Assembly: GCF_002009015.1 (NCBI RefSeq)
Contig: NZ_LZDE01000323.1
Span: 1 to 43,189, forward strand
Direction of reading: 5' to 3'
Origin: Microbulbifer mangrovi
Lineage (GTDB): Bacteria; Pseudomonadota; Gammaproteobacteria; Pseudomonadales; Cellvibrionaceae
Length of the DNA stretch: 43,189 nucleotides
The first letter of the stretch is position 1. Every line of letters begins with the position of its first letter. A program made the position numbers and the translations under genes. This document shows, in pieces, positions 1-7,826 of this stretch. The notes below the pieces were generated by a model. That model was not told the origin of the DNA, did not search any database, and was given only the letters and a program-made list of their open reading frames with translations.

Positions 1-2
1 CG

Positions 3-125
3 CGCTGGTCCACCTACGATGCCGCGCGCACCGGGCTGAAACGGCCGGAAGACCTGCCCGTCAGTATTCAGGAACGCGCCTGGACATCGCCAATCTGGTA
101 CACCCCTGACGCACAACCGCAGTAG
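3..125 (+). CDS. DUF3604 domain-containing protein, C-terminal fragment (partial)
   Basis: An open frame enters from the left edge and ends at a TAG at 123-125, giving 40 residues. The tail contains the motif QERAWTSPIWYTP. From memory, an ERAWTSPIWY-type ending is characteristic of DUF3604 proteins, large exported proteins of the metal-dependent PHP-like type whose role is poorly defined. Only the last strand or so is present, so no catalytic residue can be checked. The next gene is on the opposite strand and ends 25 bases away, so the two are convergent. No clear hairpin terminator lies between them. The family call rests on one short motif and could be wrong; that a gene ends here is more certain. 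Confidence 0.6.
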   Translation, partial: RWSTYDAARTGLKRPEDLPVSIQERAWTSPIWYTPDAQPQ

Positions 126-150
126 GGAAGATCCGCCTGCGCGTCCGGTA

Positions 151-909
151 TCACTCGGGAAATACCTTTTCCCGGTTGCCGCGCCGCAGGCGACTGAAAT
201 ACTGTAATTCCCAGGGTCGCAGTGCCACCAGCAGACTGGAACCGTAACGCTCATTCAGCGCCAGCGCACTGTCGGCGTCGTGCAACTCATCAAACTGCTG
301 AAGTAGGCGATCCATTTTTTTCATCAATTCGGCGTTCGCGGCCCGCGACAACATGCCCGTGCGGAACACGAGTTTTTCTCCGGGGCCGGAGAAACTGGAC
401 GCCAGGAACTCCGGCTGTATTTCCCTCTGAAACAGCTGCTGTATCGGTCCCTTGGGGAGCCAGTGGAATTCTTTTGCCACGATCAGCCGGTAGCGGTTGA
501 GCGGCATTAGCTCGATCAGCTTTAGCCGGTCGAGACGCGCCAGCAACTGAATGCTTTCGGTCTCACTCAAATCGTAGGTTTCGAGAATCTGCTCGATGGT
601 CCAGTGGTTGAGTACACAAACCGCCATCAACAGCAGATGAGGGTCCGCGGCCACTTCGCGCTCCTGCTCTTCGCTGAGGGTGGCGATGCCCCGTCGCGCC
701 TCTGCCGCCTTGCGCACCAGCTCCGCAAAATCCAACCCGGCGATACGACACAGGGATTCGAGCCGGTCAACGGATAAAGTACCGCCGGTTAACATGCGCT
801 TGATACTGCTCTCCGACAGGTCCAGCTGCCGCGCAATCTCCACGTAGGTCACTCCCCGCGCCTTCAGTTCGCGCTTCAGCGTCTTCATTAGCGCCTGTAC
901 CTGGCTCAT
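151..909 (-). CDS. XRE-family helix-turn-helix transcriptional regulator
   Basis: This 252-residue protein is probably a cytoplasmic DNA-binding regulator. Residues about 8-66 form a Cro/C1-type helix-turn-helix (VEIARQLDLSESSIKRML as helices 2-3). Residues about 95-150 look like a second winged helix (TIEQILETYDLSETESIQLL followed by a short hairpin). The remaining ~100 residues are an unassigned helical region that could bind a ligand or mediate dimerisation. The start has a GGGAGGAG-type ribosome site a few bases upstream. The gene is divergent from the VIT/VWA gene at 1115, and the 205-base gap between them holds an inverted repeat at 963-979. Autoregulation and control of the neighbour are therefore plausible, but inferred. 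No membrane segment or protease motif is visible. Confidence 0.8.
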   Translation of the reverse strand: MSQVQALMKTLKRELKARGVTYVEIARQLDLSESSIKRMLTGGTLSVDRLESLCRIAGLDFAELVRKAAEARRGIATLSEEQEREVAADPHLLLMAVCVLNHWTIEQILETYDLSETESIQLLARLDRLKLIELMPLNRYRLIVAKEFHWLPKGPIQQLFQREIQPEFLASSFSGPGEKLVFRTGMLSRAANAELMKKMDRLLQQFDELHDADSALALNERYGSSLLVALRPWELQYFSRLRRGNREKVFPE

Positions 910-962
910 TGCTCTCCTCCCTTGAAACTACCCATAGAACCCTGTCTCGCAGAGCCACAACG

Positions 963-979
963 GTATCACCATTTGATAC
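963..979. promoter_or_regulatory. Inverted repeat, candidate operator for the XRE regulator
   Basis: GTATCA-N5-TGATAC is a perfect 6-base inverted repeat with a 5-base spacer, about 55 bases upstream of the XRE start and in the divergent region shared with the VIT/VWA gene. Its size suits a dimeric Cro/C1-type repressor. The binding partner is inferred from position only. Confidence 0.4.
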
Positions 980-1114
980 TTTCTAGCTCAATCGACGCGA
1001 CTTTTTCAAATTCAGGTGATTCCTGCGAGCCTTTACCGATAGATTCCTCAGCAATGCGTGCCCTGGTGGCGCGCATTCCCAATCCGCCCCTGTTGGCATA
1101 TGGAGGAACCGACA

Positions 1115-3220
1115 ATGCAAGGTTTATGGCGCAATACCATCGGCTGGTGTGTGTGTTTACTCATGGGCACCATGGTACCGGGGCTCGCTGTGGCCGCAGG
1201 CCTGCTCACACCGGCGAACAGCAATCTGCCCCAGTTGGAAATCAAGGAGCACCACGTCAACGTGGTCATCGAAGACGGCTACGCCATCACCGAGGTGGAC
1301 CAGACGTTCGCCAATCCGCACGACCAGGAGCTGGAAGCCATTTACACCTTTCCGGTCCCGGCAAAAGCCTCGGTGGGAGAATTTACCTACTGGATAGATG
1401 GCAAGCCAGTGACCGGTGAGGTGATGCGCAAACAGCAGGCGCGCGCACTGTACGAACAACAGAAATCCCAGGGCAGACGAACCGCCCTGACCGAACAGGA
1501 TGAGTACCGCAGCTTCGACAGTCGCGTCTATCCCGTGCTGCCAAATGACACCGTGCGTATCCGTCTGGTGTACATCCAGCCGGTACACGCCGAACTCGGT
1601 ATCGGGCGCTACGTATATCCACTCGAAGAAGGGGGTGTGGATGAGGAACGTATGGCGTTTTTCACCTATCAGGAACACGTGCAGGAAGCCTTCAGTTTCA
1701 AGCTGACAATGCGCTCCTCCTACCCTATCGACCAGTTCCTGATGCCCGCTCACCCGCAGGCACAAGTACAACGCGCTTCGGACCAGGAATGGCAGGTGTC
1801 ATTCGCCAATTCAGCCGGCGCCGCCGCGTTTGCCGATGCTGAAGACCATACGCAAGGACAGCTACCGGAATCGATGACCACAGCAACACCGACTAATGGC
1901 AGCGCGTTTACCCTAGACAAGGACATTGTCGCCTACTGGCGACACCAGCCCGGCTTACCCGGTGCCGTGGACATGGTCACCTACCGCCCCGAAGACAGCG
2001 ACCGCGGTACTTTTATGCTGACACTGACACCGGGGGATGACCTGGGTGAAATATCCCAAGGGCGCGACTGGACCTTTGTGCTCGACCTCTCCGGCTCCAT
2101 GGCAGGGAAATATCACAGCCTTGCAGAAGGTGTGCGCAAAGGGCTGGGCAAACTGCAGCCGGGAGATCGCTTCCGTATGGTGCTGTTCAACGACCAGGCC
2201 CGTGAACTGACCAGTGGCTATGTCGCCGTCAATGACGCCAACGTGCGTCACTATTTGCAGTTGCTGGAATCGACTCAGCCTGACGGCGGCACCAACCTGT
2301 TCGCCGGCCTGAAAACCGCATACAACGGACTCGATGCCGATCGCCCCAGTGCGGTAATCCTGGTGACGGACGGCGTCGCCAATGTGGGTGTGGTTGCGAA
2401 GAAGGCCTTCCTGCAACTGCTCGAACAACACGATATCCGCTTGTTCACCTTCGTGATGGGCAACAGTGCCAACCGTCCGCTGCTGGAGGGCATGGCCAAG
2501 GTATCCAACGGATTCGCCATGAACATTTCCAACAGCGATGATATTTCCGGTCGGCTGGTGCAGGCGGCGGACCAGTTGCGCCACGAAGCCTACCGGGATA
2601 TCTCCCTGAGTATTTCTGGCACCAAGTCAGGATTCAAGGTACGCGATATGAGCCCGGCACAGATCGGCTCCCTGTACCGCGGCCAACAGCTGATCGTGTT
2701 CGGTCACTACTGGGGCGATGGTCCGGCGAAGCTCGATATCCAGGGCAAGGTTTCAGGCCGCGAGGTCCACTACCGCTCAGACTTGAAGTTCCCGGCAACC
2801 GATACCCGCACCCCGGAACTGGAGCGACTCTGGGCTTATGCCGCCATAGAAGATATCCAGAACCGCATGGATTACCTAGGCCACGACAGCGACAGTGAAG
2901 ACGCCATCGTCGGCCTTGCAGTGGAGCATGGGCTGGTAACGCCTTACACCTCAATGGTAGTGGTGGAAGAACAGGTATTCGAACAACAGGGCATTGTCCG
3001 CAACAACAAGGCCCGCGTAGAACGGGAAAGAAACGCCCGCGAAAACCGGGCCGTAGCACCAGTCCAGGATAACCGGCAGGACAGTGCGCAACCGGCCTTC
3101 AGCGGCAAACGCGCCTATCCCCGCAGCAGTGGCGGGTCGACAGGTCCGGTTATGATCCTGCTGTTACTTGGCGTAATCCTGTTGCGCCGGCAAACTCGCC
3201 GACATGCGGTCGGAAATTAA
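1115..3220 (+). CDS. VIT and von Willebrand factor A domain protein with C-terminal membrane-sorting tail
   Basis: I start this 701-residue exported protein at 1115, where GGAGGA lies 7-8 bases upstream and a signal peptide follows directly (hydrophobic stretch ending GLAVAAG); the longer open frame from 1058 lacks both. Residues ~35-150 form a VIT (vault/inter-alpha-trypsin) domain. A VWA domain follows at ~315-490 with a MIDAS motif, DLSGSMAGK, and a second metal-site loop, TDGVANVG. The C-terminus is a tripartite tail: SSGGSTG, a hydrophobic segment, then RRQTRR. Proteobacterial VIT/VWA proteins are often sortase targets with LPXTG, but no LPXTG is visible here and no sortase gene is in the window. 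The tail is closer to the GlyGly-CTERM (rhombosortase) pattern. It is probably an envelope adhesion or metal-dependent binding protein; the ligand is unknown. Confidence 0.85.
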   Translation: MQGLWRNTIGWCVCLLMGTMVPGLAVAAGLLTPANSNLPQLEIKEHHVNVVIEDGYAITEVDQTFANPHDQELEAIYTFPVPAKASVGEFTYWIDGKPVTGEVMRKQQARALYEQQKSQGRRTALTEQDEYRSFDSRVYPVLPNDTVRIRLVYIQPVHAELGIGRYVYPLEEGGVDEERMAFFTYQEHVQEAFSFKLTMRSSYPIDQFLMPAHPQAQVQRASDQEWQVSFANSAGAAAFADAEDHTQGQLPESMTTATPTNGSAFTLDKDIVAYWRHQPGLPGAVDMVTYRPEDSDRGTFMLTLTPGDDLGEISQGRDWTFVLDLSGSMAGKYHSLAEGVRKGLGKLQPGDRFRMVLFNDQARELTSGYVAVNDANVRHYLQLLESTQPDGGTNLFAGLKTAYNGLDADRPSAVILVTDGVANVGVVAKKAFLQLLEQHDIRLFTFVMGNSANRPLLEGMAKVSNGFAMNISNSDDISGRLVQAADQLRHEAYRDISLSISGTKSGFKVRDMSPAQIGSLYRGQQLIVFGHYWGDGPAKLDIQGKVSGREVHYRSDLKFPATDTRTPELERLWAYAAIEDIQNRMDYLGHDSDSEDAIVGLAVEHGLVTPYTSMVVVEEQVFEQQGIVRNNKARVERERNARENRAVAPVQDNRQDSAQPAFSGKRAYPRSSGGSTGPVMILLLLGVILLRRQTRRHAVGN

Positions 3221-3237
3221 TCCATTAACAAAAATTT

Positions 3238-3265
3238 CAGGGCCTCAGCGGGCCCTGTTTTTTTT
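3238..3265 (+). terminator. Rho-independent terminator of the VIT/VWA gene
   Basis: A 7-base stem CAGGGCC/GGCCCTG with a short loop is followed by eight T residues, 18 bases after the stop codon. This is a textbook intrinsic terminator on the plus strand. Confidence 0.85.
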
Positions 3266-3312
3266 GCGTAATGCGCAAGTTATCCTGTTTAGCTTGGAAT
3301 GTTGTGTAACAT

Positions 3313-3744
3313 TCAGTCGCGACGGTTTTGATACAAACGCTGCACCACAGCCAATACGACCGCAGTTGTCCACCCGAACATGATGATGCCGATGGCGGCC
3401 TGAAAAGAAGACAATAAACGCAAGCTGCCTTCGAGCACGATATCCCCGTAACCCAGTGTGGTGTAAGTCACCATGGAGAAATAGATCGCTGGCTCGCCTT
3501 CACTGAAGACTCCCAGCCACCGGTAAACCAATGCCCAGGTCATGACTTCGGCTACGGATGCAAAGAACATCAGTAAAACCACGGCCGACACCACCACTGG
3601 TCGGCCTGTGGGAAGGAATGGATGAGCCGGGTGTAACGCAGCGATATAGCGGCTCCAGCGGATAGCGACTGTCATCGCTATCGCGTGAATCATCGTATTC
3701 ACCACCAACAATACCGATGCGATTAACAAAACTTTAAATAGCAT
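3313..3744 (-). CDS. Two-pore-domain-like potassium ion channel protein (Ion_trans_2 type)
   Basis: This 143-residue inner-membrane protein has the potassium selectivity filter TTLGYGD at about residues 95-101, between a pore helix (AIYFSMVTY) and a closing hydrophobic segment (FQAAIGIIMFGWTTAVVLAVV). Two further membrane segments lie N-terminal (residues ~3-25 and ~52-75). The layout matches the small bacterial Ion_trans_2 proteins, which keep the pore but lack RCK or other cytoplasmic gating domains. It faces the VIT/VWA gene convergently across the terminator at 3238-3265 and appears monocistronic. Its ribosome site is weak (GAGAAG next to the ATG). Selectivity for potassium follows from the filter sequence. 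The physiological role and gating are unknown. Confidence 0.85.
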   Translation of the reverse strand: MLFKVLLIASVLLVVNTMIHAIAMTVAIRWSRYIAALHPAHPFLPTGRPVVVSAVVLLMFFASVAEVMTWALVYRWLGVFSEGEPAIYFSMVTYTTLGYGDIVLEGSLRLLSSFQAAIGIIMFGWTTAVVLAVVQRLYQNRRD

Positions 3745-4270
3745 CTTCTCACTTCAACGCGCTCTCACTCGCGAAACACCTTGAGTCAGCATCCGGTGTG
3801 CTGTTGCATTTCTTCGCGAGGCTCTGGTGGCACCAGCTCAATCGATGACAGGTGTTGCCGCATCTCTCAGCACCCGTCCAACCCCGCTATCACCTGGCCG
3901 ATGGCTAGATTAAGAAACAAAGAATGGCGACACAGATACCATCGTTATCCACTGCAGAGGAGCCAAGGATTAAAAATTGACGACATACCTAGACACTATC
4001 GAGCTTAGACCTTGCAGTAATAAGACACCTAAATAGCTTCGCCACATAATATTCTCTCTAATATCGTCGGTTAAATACACCTACGCGGCGTAATCTCAAC
4101 CAATATCTAGAAATTCATTAACCGCGCTTTTAAAAAAGTTTTTTGGGGATGACCAGCCCCTTGTCCGCATAGCACTCAAGGCGCGTCTTTACCGTTAACT
4201 CCAAAAGTGCGGTGGCAGAACAAACTAAAGCCCCCTCCGCGAGGCCGAAAAAGCTGAGGTTTTTAACACG
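3745..4270. other. Intergenic region without a convincing gene
   Basis: This 526-base gap lies between two divergent genes (channel and barrel). It is more AT-rich than its neighbours towards its right half. One 75-codon open frame (3781-4008, plus) has no ribosome site and a low-complexity Cys/Arg/Ser-rich translation, so I do not call it. A GGGG-N8-CCCC hairpin core lies near 4145-4162 without a T-run. I see no recognisable RNA gene, repeat or mobile element; promoters for both flanking genes must lie here but none is clear. Confidence 0.5.
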
Positions 4271-5038
4271 ATGAAACGCTTACTGGTTATCTTGCTGATG
4301 AGTTTTCCCTTCTGTCTGGCGCAGGCACAAAGCTACGGCCGACCAGAGACTTTCGGTGGCGGCCCACCGGATCGCTGGATGGTGGGTGCCGAAGTCTATA
4401 TCTGGGGCGCCAGTGTTAGTGGGGATACCAGAAGCGGCGACAGTATTGATATTGACTTTGATGAGCTGCTCGAAGACCTGGAAATGGGCTTCATGGGCAC
4501 ACTGGCCGCCAGTCGCAACGAGTGGACGGTGTTTGCGGATATGATCTACCTGAATGCCTCCGACGATATCCGGCAAACCGTTCGCTTTCGAGGTGAACTC
4601 TTTCGTGTCGGCGCAGATATTGACCTTCAGGGCTTTGTTTCCACGCTGGGCGGCGCCTACCGTTTTTATGAGACGGATACCACGCGGCTTAACCTGACAT
4701 TCGGCGCGCGCTATCTGTGGCTCGACGTGGATGTCACAGGACGCTTCGATCGATTCCGCCGCTTTAGAATTGGTGATTCAGATAGTGTCTGGGATGCTGT
4801 GGTCGGCTTCCGCGGCAAGACGGATATTGATGAGCGCTGGTATCTTACCTACTACGCCGATGTAGGCGGGGGCGACAGTGACTCGACCTGGCAGGCACTG
4901 GCGGCAATCAATTATCGCTGCTACCGCTACGATATTGTCGGTGGCTATCGCTACCTGAAATGGAATTTTGACCGCTCGCCATATTTTGATGACCTGGCGC
5001 TGAGTGGCCTATTCGCCGGCGTCAAATTTTCGTTTTAG
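4271..5038 (+). CDS. Outer-membrane beta-barrel protein, function unknown
   Basis: This 255-residue protein begins with a clear signal peptide (MKRLLVILLMSFPFCLAQAQ, cleavage after AQA). The mature part alternates short polar and aromatic strands and ends in phenylalanine (GVKFSF), the usual C-terminal signature of proteins inserted by the BAM machinery. Strand pairs such as GAEVYIWGASVSGD and FGARYLWLDVDVTG suggest an 8- to 12-strand barrel with many acidic turns. It is best described as a generic outer-membrane protein. Specific names such as OmpA-like would be over-reading, since no OmpA C-terminal domain is present. It leads a block of envelope genes (DUF1254, OmpW-like, autotransporter-like), all plus strand. 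It could be a small porin or a structural barrel. Confidence 0.75.
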   Translation: MKRLLVILLMSFPFCLAQAQSYGRPETFGGGPPDRWMVGAEVYIWGASVSGDTRSGDSIDIDFDELLEDLEMGFMGTLAASRNEWTVFADMIYLNASDDIRQTVRFRGELFRVGADIDLQGFVSTLGGAYRFYETDTTRLNLTFGARYLWLDVDVTGRFDRFRRFRIGDSDSVWDAVVGFRGKTDIDERWYLTYYADVGGGDSDSTWQALAAINYRCYRYDIVGGYRYLKWNFDRSPYFDDLALSGLFAGVKFSF

Positions 5039-5158
5039 CAGCCCGGTCACCTTATTAAATTTCCGTGACATACGATGGAATATGCTGCCACTTACGGAGC
5101 CATTTCCTCCGGGGTGCTAGATTTTTTCAGAAAACTTTACTCTAACCTGGTTCCGCCA

Positions 5159-6778
5159 ATGCACCGTTTACTTAAGCTTATCTGCCTGGCTACAGCCGCT
5201 ATCCTATTTGGCTCCGCCCAAGCCGCTTATGCACAGTCAAACGTCTCGACCCCACCTTCCATAACAACACCAGACAAGGTGGAGTCGCGCATAGGCACAC
5301 TGGAATTCGACGACGGCATGCCAAGCGAGGAGACCAGCAAAAAGGTTTATGAACAGCTGGATCTGGCCCACGCGGTACGCGCCTTTTCCGACACCATGCG
5401 CGGGGTGAGTATCCACGCAATGCGCAAGGGCCTGCGCGATATCGGCGTCAAGGATAACGAGGTATTGGTTTTTTCCCAGCTAATGGACGCCAAGTCGCTA
5501 TTCCTCACCGCCAACGCGGACACAGTGTATCTGATGGGCGGCTACGATCTCAGCAACGGTCCCCTGGTCCTGGAGGTGCCACCGCAGGTGCTCGGCACGG
5601 TGCAGGATGCATGGTTTCGCTGGGTGATCGACATCGGTATGCCGGGGCCGGATCGCGGTGAAGGCGGAAAATACCTGATCGTGCCCCCGGGTTATGACGG
5701 TCCATTACCCCAGGGTGGCTTCTACGTAGCGCACTCCAAAACCATCCATGGCGTATGGTTTGCCCGCGCCTTCCTGGAAAACAACAACGATCCAAAACCG
5801 GTGGCCGAACGCATCCGCAAGTTCACCAGGGTCTATCCGTACAACCCCGGCGGCGTCGGCACCTCCGTCGCTGAATTCCTCGCCGGCAAAGCCAAGCTTG
5901 GCAAACCCACCAAGCCCGCCGAAACAGTATTTCATGAGGGCAGTGGCAAGGTGATGAATACCGTTCCGCCAAACGACATGTCGTATTACGAAATGCTGAA
6001 CGCGGTGGTGCAGGAAGAACCAGCGACTTCGCTTGACCCGGAACTGATGGGGCCTATCGCCGCCATCGGTATCGTCAAAGGCAAGCCGTTCGCACCGGAC
6101 GCGCGCATGAAAAAAATTCTTGAGGAAGCGCTGAAAATCGGCAATGCCACATCGCGCACCCTGTTAATGAATCCGCGGGATCGCAGTTGGTTCTATTACG
6201 ACGATTCCAACTGGCAGAACATGCTGTTTGTCACCGGTTACGAATTCGAGACGCCGATTCCATTGATCACCAAACAGGGGGTCAAGCCATTCCCGACCAC
6301 CGGCTACCGCCAGCTCGATGCACGCCAGGCGTTCTTTTACGGCGTTACCGGTATCACCCCGGCCATGGCCATGCGTCTCACCGGCATCGGCTCCACCTAC
6401 CTGTGGACCCTGACGGATTCGGACAACAACTATTTCGATGGTTCCAAAACTTACAAGGTCACCCTGCCGAAGAATATCCCCGCCGAGAAGTTCTGGTCGT
6501 GGACCCTGTACGACACCATGACGCGCTCGATGCTCGATACGCCGCAGCGCTATCCACGGGCCGGCAGTCAGAGCTACCCATCTCCCGCCGCCGAGGCCGC
6601 CAGTGACGGATCTATCACCGTATATTTCTCGCCGGAACAACCGGATGGCGTGGCTAGGGGGAACTGGATCCAGACCATTCCGGGCAAAAGCTTCTTCCCG
6701 ATTTTGCGCCTCTATAGTCCACTGGAACCCTTTTTCATGAAACAGTGGCGCCCAAGTGAGGTAGAACGGATGAAGTGA
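5159..6778 (+). CDS. Exported DUF1254/DUF1214 domain-containing protein
   Basis: I start at 5159, giving 539 residues with a signal peptide (LLKLICLATAAILFGSAQA, then AYAQ); the frame is open back to 5075 but that adds a non-signal leader. Residues ~75-210 match the DUF1254 pattern (AHAVRAFSDTMRGVS, then a run ending in a tryptophan-rich DAWFRWVIDIGMPGPDRGEGG). The C-terminal third matches DUF1214 (LWTLTDSDNNYFDGSKTY, SWTLYDTMTRSMLD). Proteins with this pair are common exported proteins in Proteobacteria. Their function is not established and I assign no reaction. The gene stands between two outer-membrane barrels on the same strand, which suggests a periplasmic or envelope role. The ribosome site is poor. 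Confidence 0.85.
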   Translation: MHRLLKLICLATAAILFGSAQAAYAQSNVSTPPSITTPDKVESRIGTLEFDDGMPSEETSKKVYEQLDLAHAVRAFSDTMRGVSIHAMRKGLRDIGVKDNEVLVFSQLMDAKSLFLTANADTVYLMGGYDLSNGPLVLEVPPQVLGTVQDAWFRWVIDIGMPGPDRGEGGKYLIVPPGYDGPLPQGGFYVAHSKTIHGVWFARAFLENNNDPKPVAERIRKFTRVYPYNPGGVGTSVAEFLAGKAKLGKPTKPAETVFHEGSGKVMNTVPPNDMSYYEMLNAVVQEEPATSLDPELMGPIAAIGIVKGKPFAPDARMKKILEEALKIGNATSRTLLMNPRDRSWFYYDDSNWQNMLFVTGYEFETPIPLITKQGVKPFPTTGYRQLDARQAFFYGVTGITPAMAMRLTGIGSTYLWTLTDSDNNYFDGSKTYKVTLPKNIPAEKFWSWTLYDTMTRSMLDTPQRYPRAGSQSYPSPAAEAASDGSITVYFSPEQPDGVARGNWIQTIPGKSFFPILRLYSPLEPFFMKQWRPSEVERMK

Positions 6779-6828
6779 TCGAATTCAGCCCTCGAAGCCC
6801 ACTTGAAAAATTGAAGGGTTAGCAGCGC

Positions 6829-6853
6829 GGGCCGGCCGTTCTAGTACCGGCCC
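6829..6853. other. Hairpin downstream of the DUF1254 gene, possible weak terminator
   Basis: A perfect 7-base stem GGGCCGG/CCGGCCC with an 11-base loop lies 50 bases after the stop codon. No T-run follows, so it may be a Rho-dependent or processing structure rather than an intrinsic terminator. The rest of 6779-7076 shows no gene. Confidence 0.35.
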
Positions 6854-7076
6854 CACGCTTAATTACCAGGCGCCACCCGATGGTCACCCTTTCCCCTGCA
6901 ACCTCGCCACCTCATGCTACTTTTACTGTTGCCTTTGAGAATTTCTGATAATTATTTATTCGCTATCTGCAGCGCCATTCAATCAAAACTGGGGCGCCAT
7001 TAACTCAAGATACGACGAGCGGCCAGCCAACGATAATCAGGCCGCCAGCGTCAACCGGTGTTAAACGGAGTTAACA

Positions 7077-7826
7077 ATGAAAAAACTCAAGCTGGCCGCT
7101 TGCTTGGCATTTTTATTCCCAATTATTGCGCAAGCGCAGATCCCTGTTTCCGATGTAGACCTTACCCGTTTTTACGTGCGTGTCGGGGCCAGCTTTGTTT
7201 ATCCCGATGACAATAACACCTCACTCAAATACTATCTTTTGCAGGACTGGGAGCTCTACAGAACCCGCTGGGAAATCGAGGACGACACCACCTGGAATGT
7301 TTCCGGTGTATGGCGGCCGCTGCCTTATCTGGGTATTGAAATGCTGTACGTGGGCGATTCCGATCACTCACTGCTATTGCAGAATTTCCGCGCCCGCCCC
7401 GGGCGGGACAATATCCACTTCGGACGATTCAGTGCTTCTTCCGCCAACCTGTTCGTCAACTGGTATATGACTGACCTCGACTGCCTGGGGCAACCCTACA
7501 TCGGGGTCGGTGTAAATTATTCCGACTATTACGATGACGATCTCTATCCAGAATTCCAGCACTACTTATACGGCAGTGGTATGGCAACGGGCCCCGGGCA
7601 TTTCGGGATGACCCACTCCTGGGGCGCCAGTGCACAGTTGGGTATAGACTGGCGCCTGGGTCGCGGGTTTATGCGCTCCTGGCTGATCAATGCGGCGGTG
7701 ATCTACACCGATTCCAACCTCGATACAGAAGTTACCTACCCAACCACACTCGGCTACGAACGCCTGTATTCAGACTTTGAAACCAATCCCTGGACTCTGA
7801 ATCTGGGTATTACCTATGAGTTCTGA
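7077..7826 (+). CDS. OmpW-family outer-membrane protein
   Basis: This 249-residue protein has a signal peptide (MKKLKLAACLAFLFPIIAQA) and a C-terminal phenylalanine (LGITYEF) typical of outer-membrane barrels. The order of features matches OmpW: FYVRVGASFVYPDD at the start, WNVSGVWRPLPYLGIEML in the second hairpin, then a long extracellular loop before QPYIGVGVNYSDYYDDD. OmpW proteins are 8-stranded barrels with a hydrophobic channel, linked to uptake of small hydrophobic molecules and to stress. This protein is longer than the usual ~210 residues because of acidic/tyrosine-rich loops. Its end overlaps the next gene by 11 bases (7816-7826), implying translational coupling. An ACGGAG ribosome site precedes the ATG. 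Confidence 0.75.
   Translation: MKKLKLAACLAFLFPIIAQAQIPVSDVDLTRFYVRVGASFVYPDDNNTSLKYYLLQDWELYRTRWEIEDDTTWNVSGVWRPLPYLGIEMLYVGDSDHSLLLQNFRARPGRDNIHFGRFSASSANLFVNWYMTDLDCLGQPYIGVGVNYSDYYDDDLYPEFQHYLYGSGMATGPGHFGMTHSWGASAQLGIDWRLGRGFMRSWLINAAVIYTDSNLDTEVTYPTTLGYERLYSDFETNPWTLNLGITYEF

Noticed and set aside
922..1419. 165-codon plus-strand frame before and over the VIT/VWA start
   Set aside because: It overlaps the well-supported VIT/VWA frame, and most of its translation is low-complexity Arg/Gly/His.
3781..4008. 75-codon plus-strand frame in the large gap
   Set aside because: No ribosome site and an unlikely Cys/Ser/Arg-rich composition; no similarity to anything I recognise.
6935..6951. TTGAGAATTTCTGATAA as a second copy of the GbsR-gene palindrome
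   Set aside because: Only part of the dyad matches and the arms are not symmetric, so I treat it as chance.
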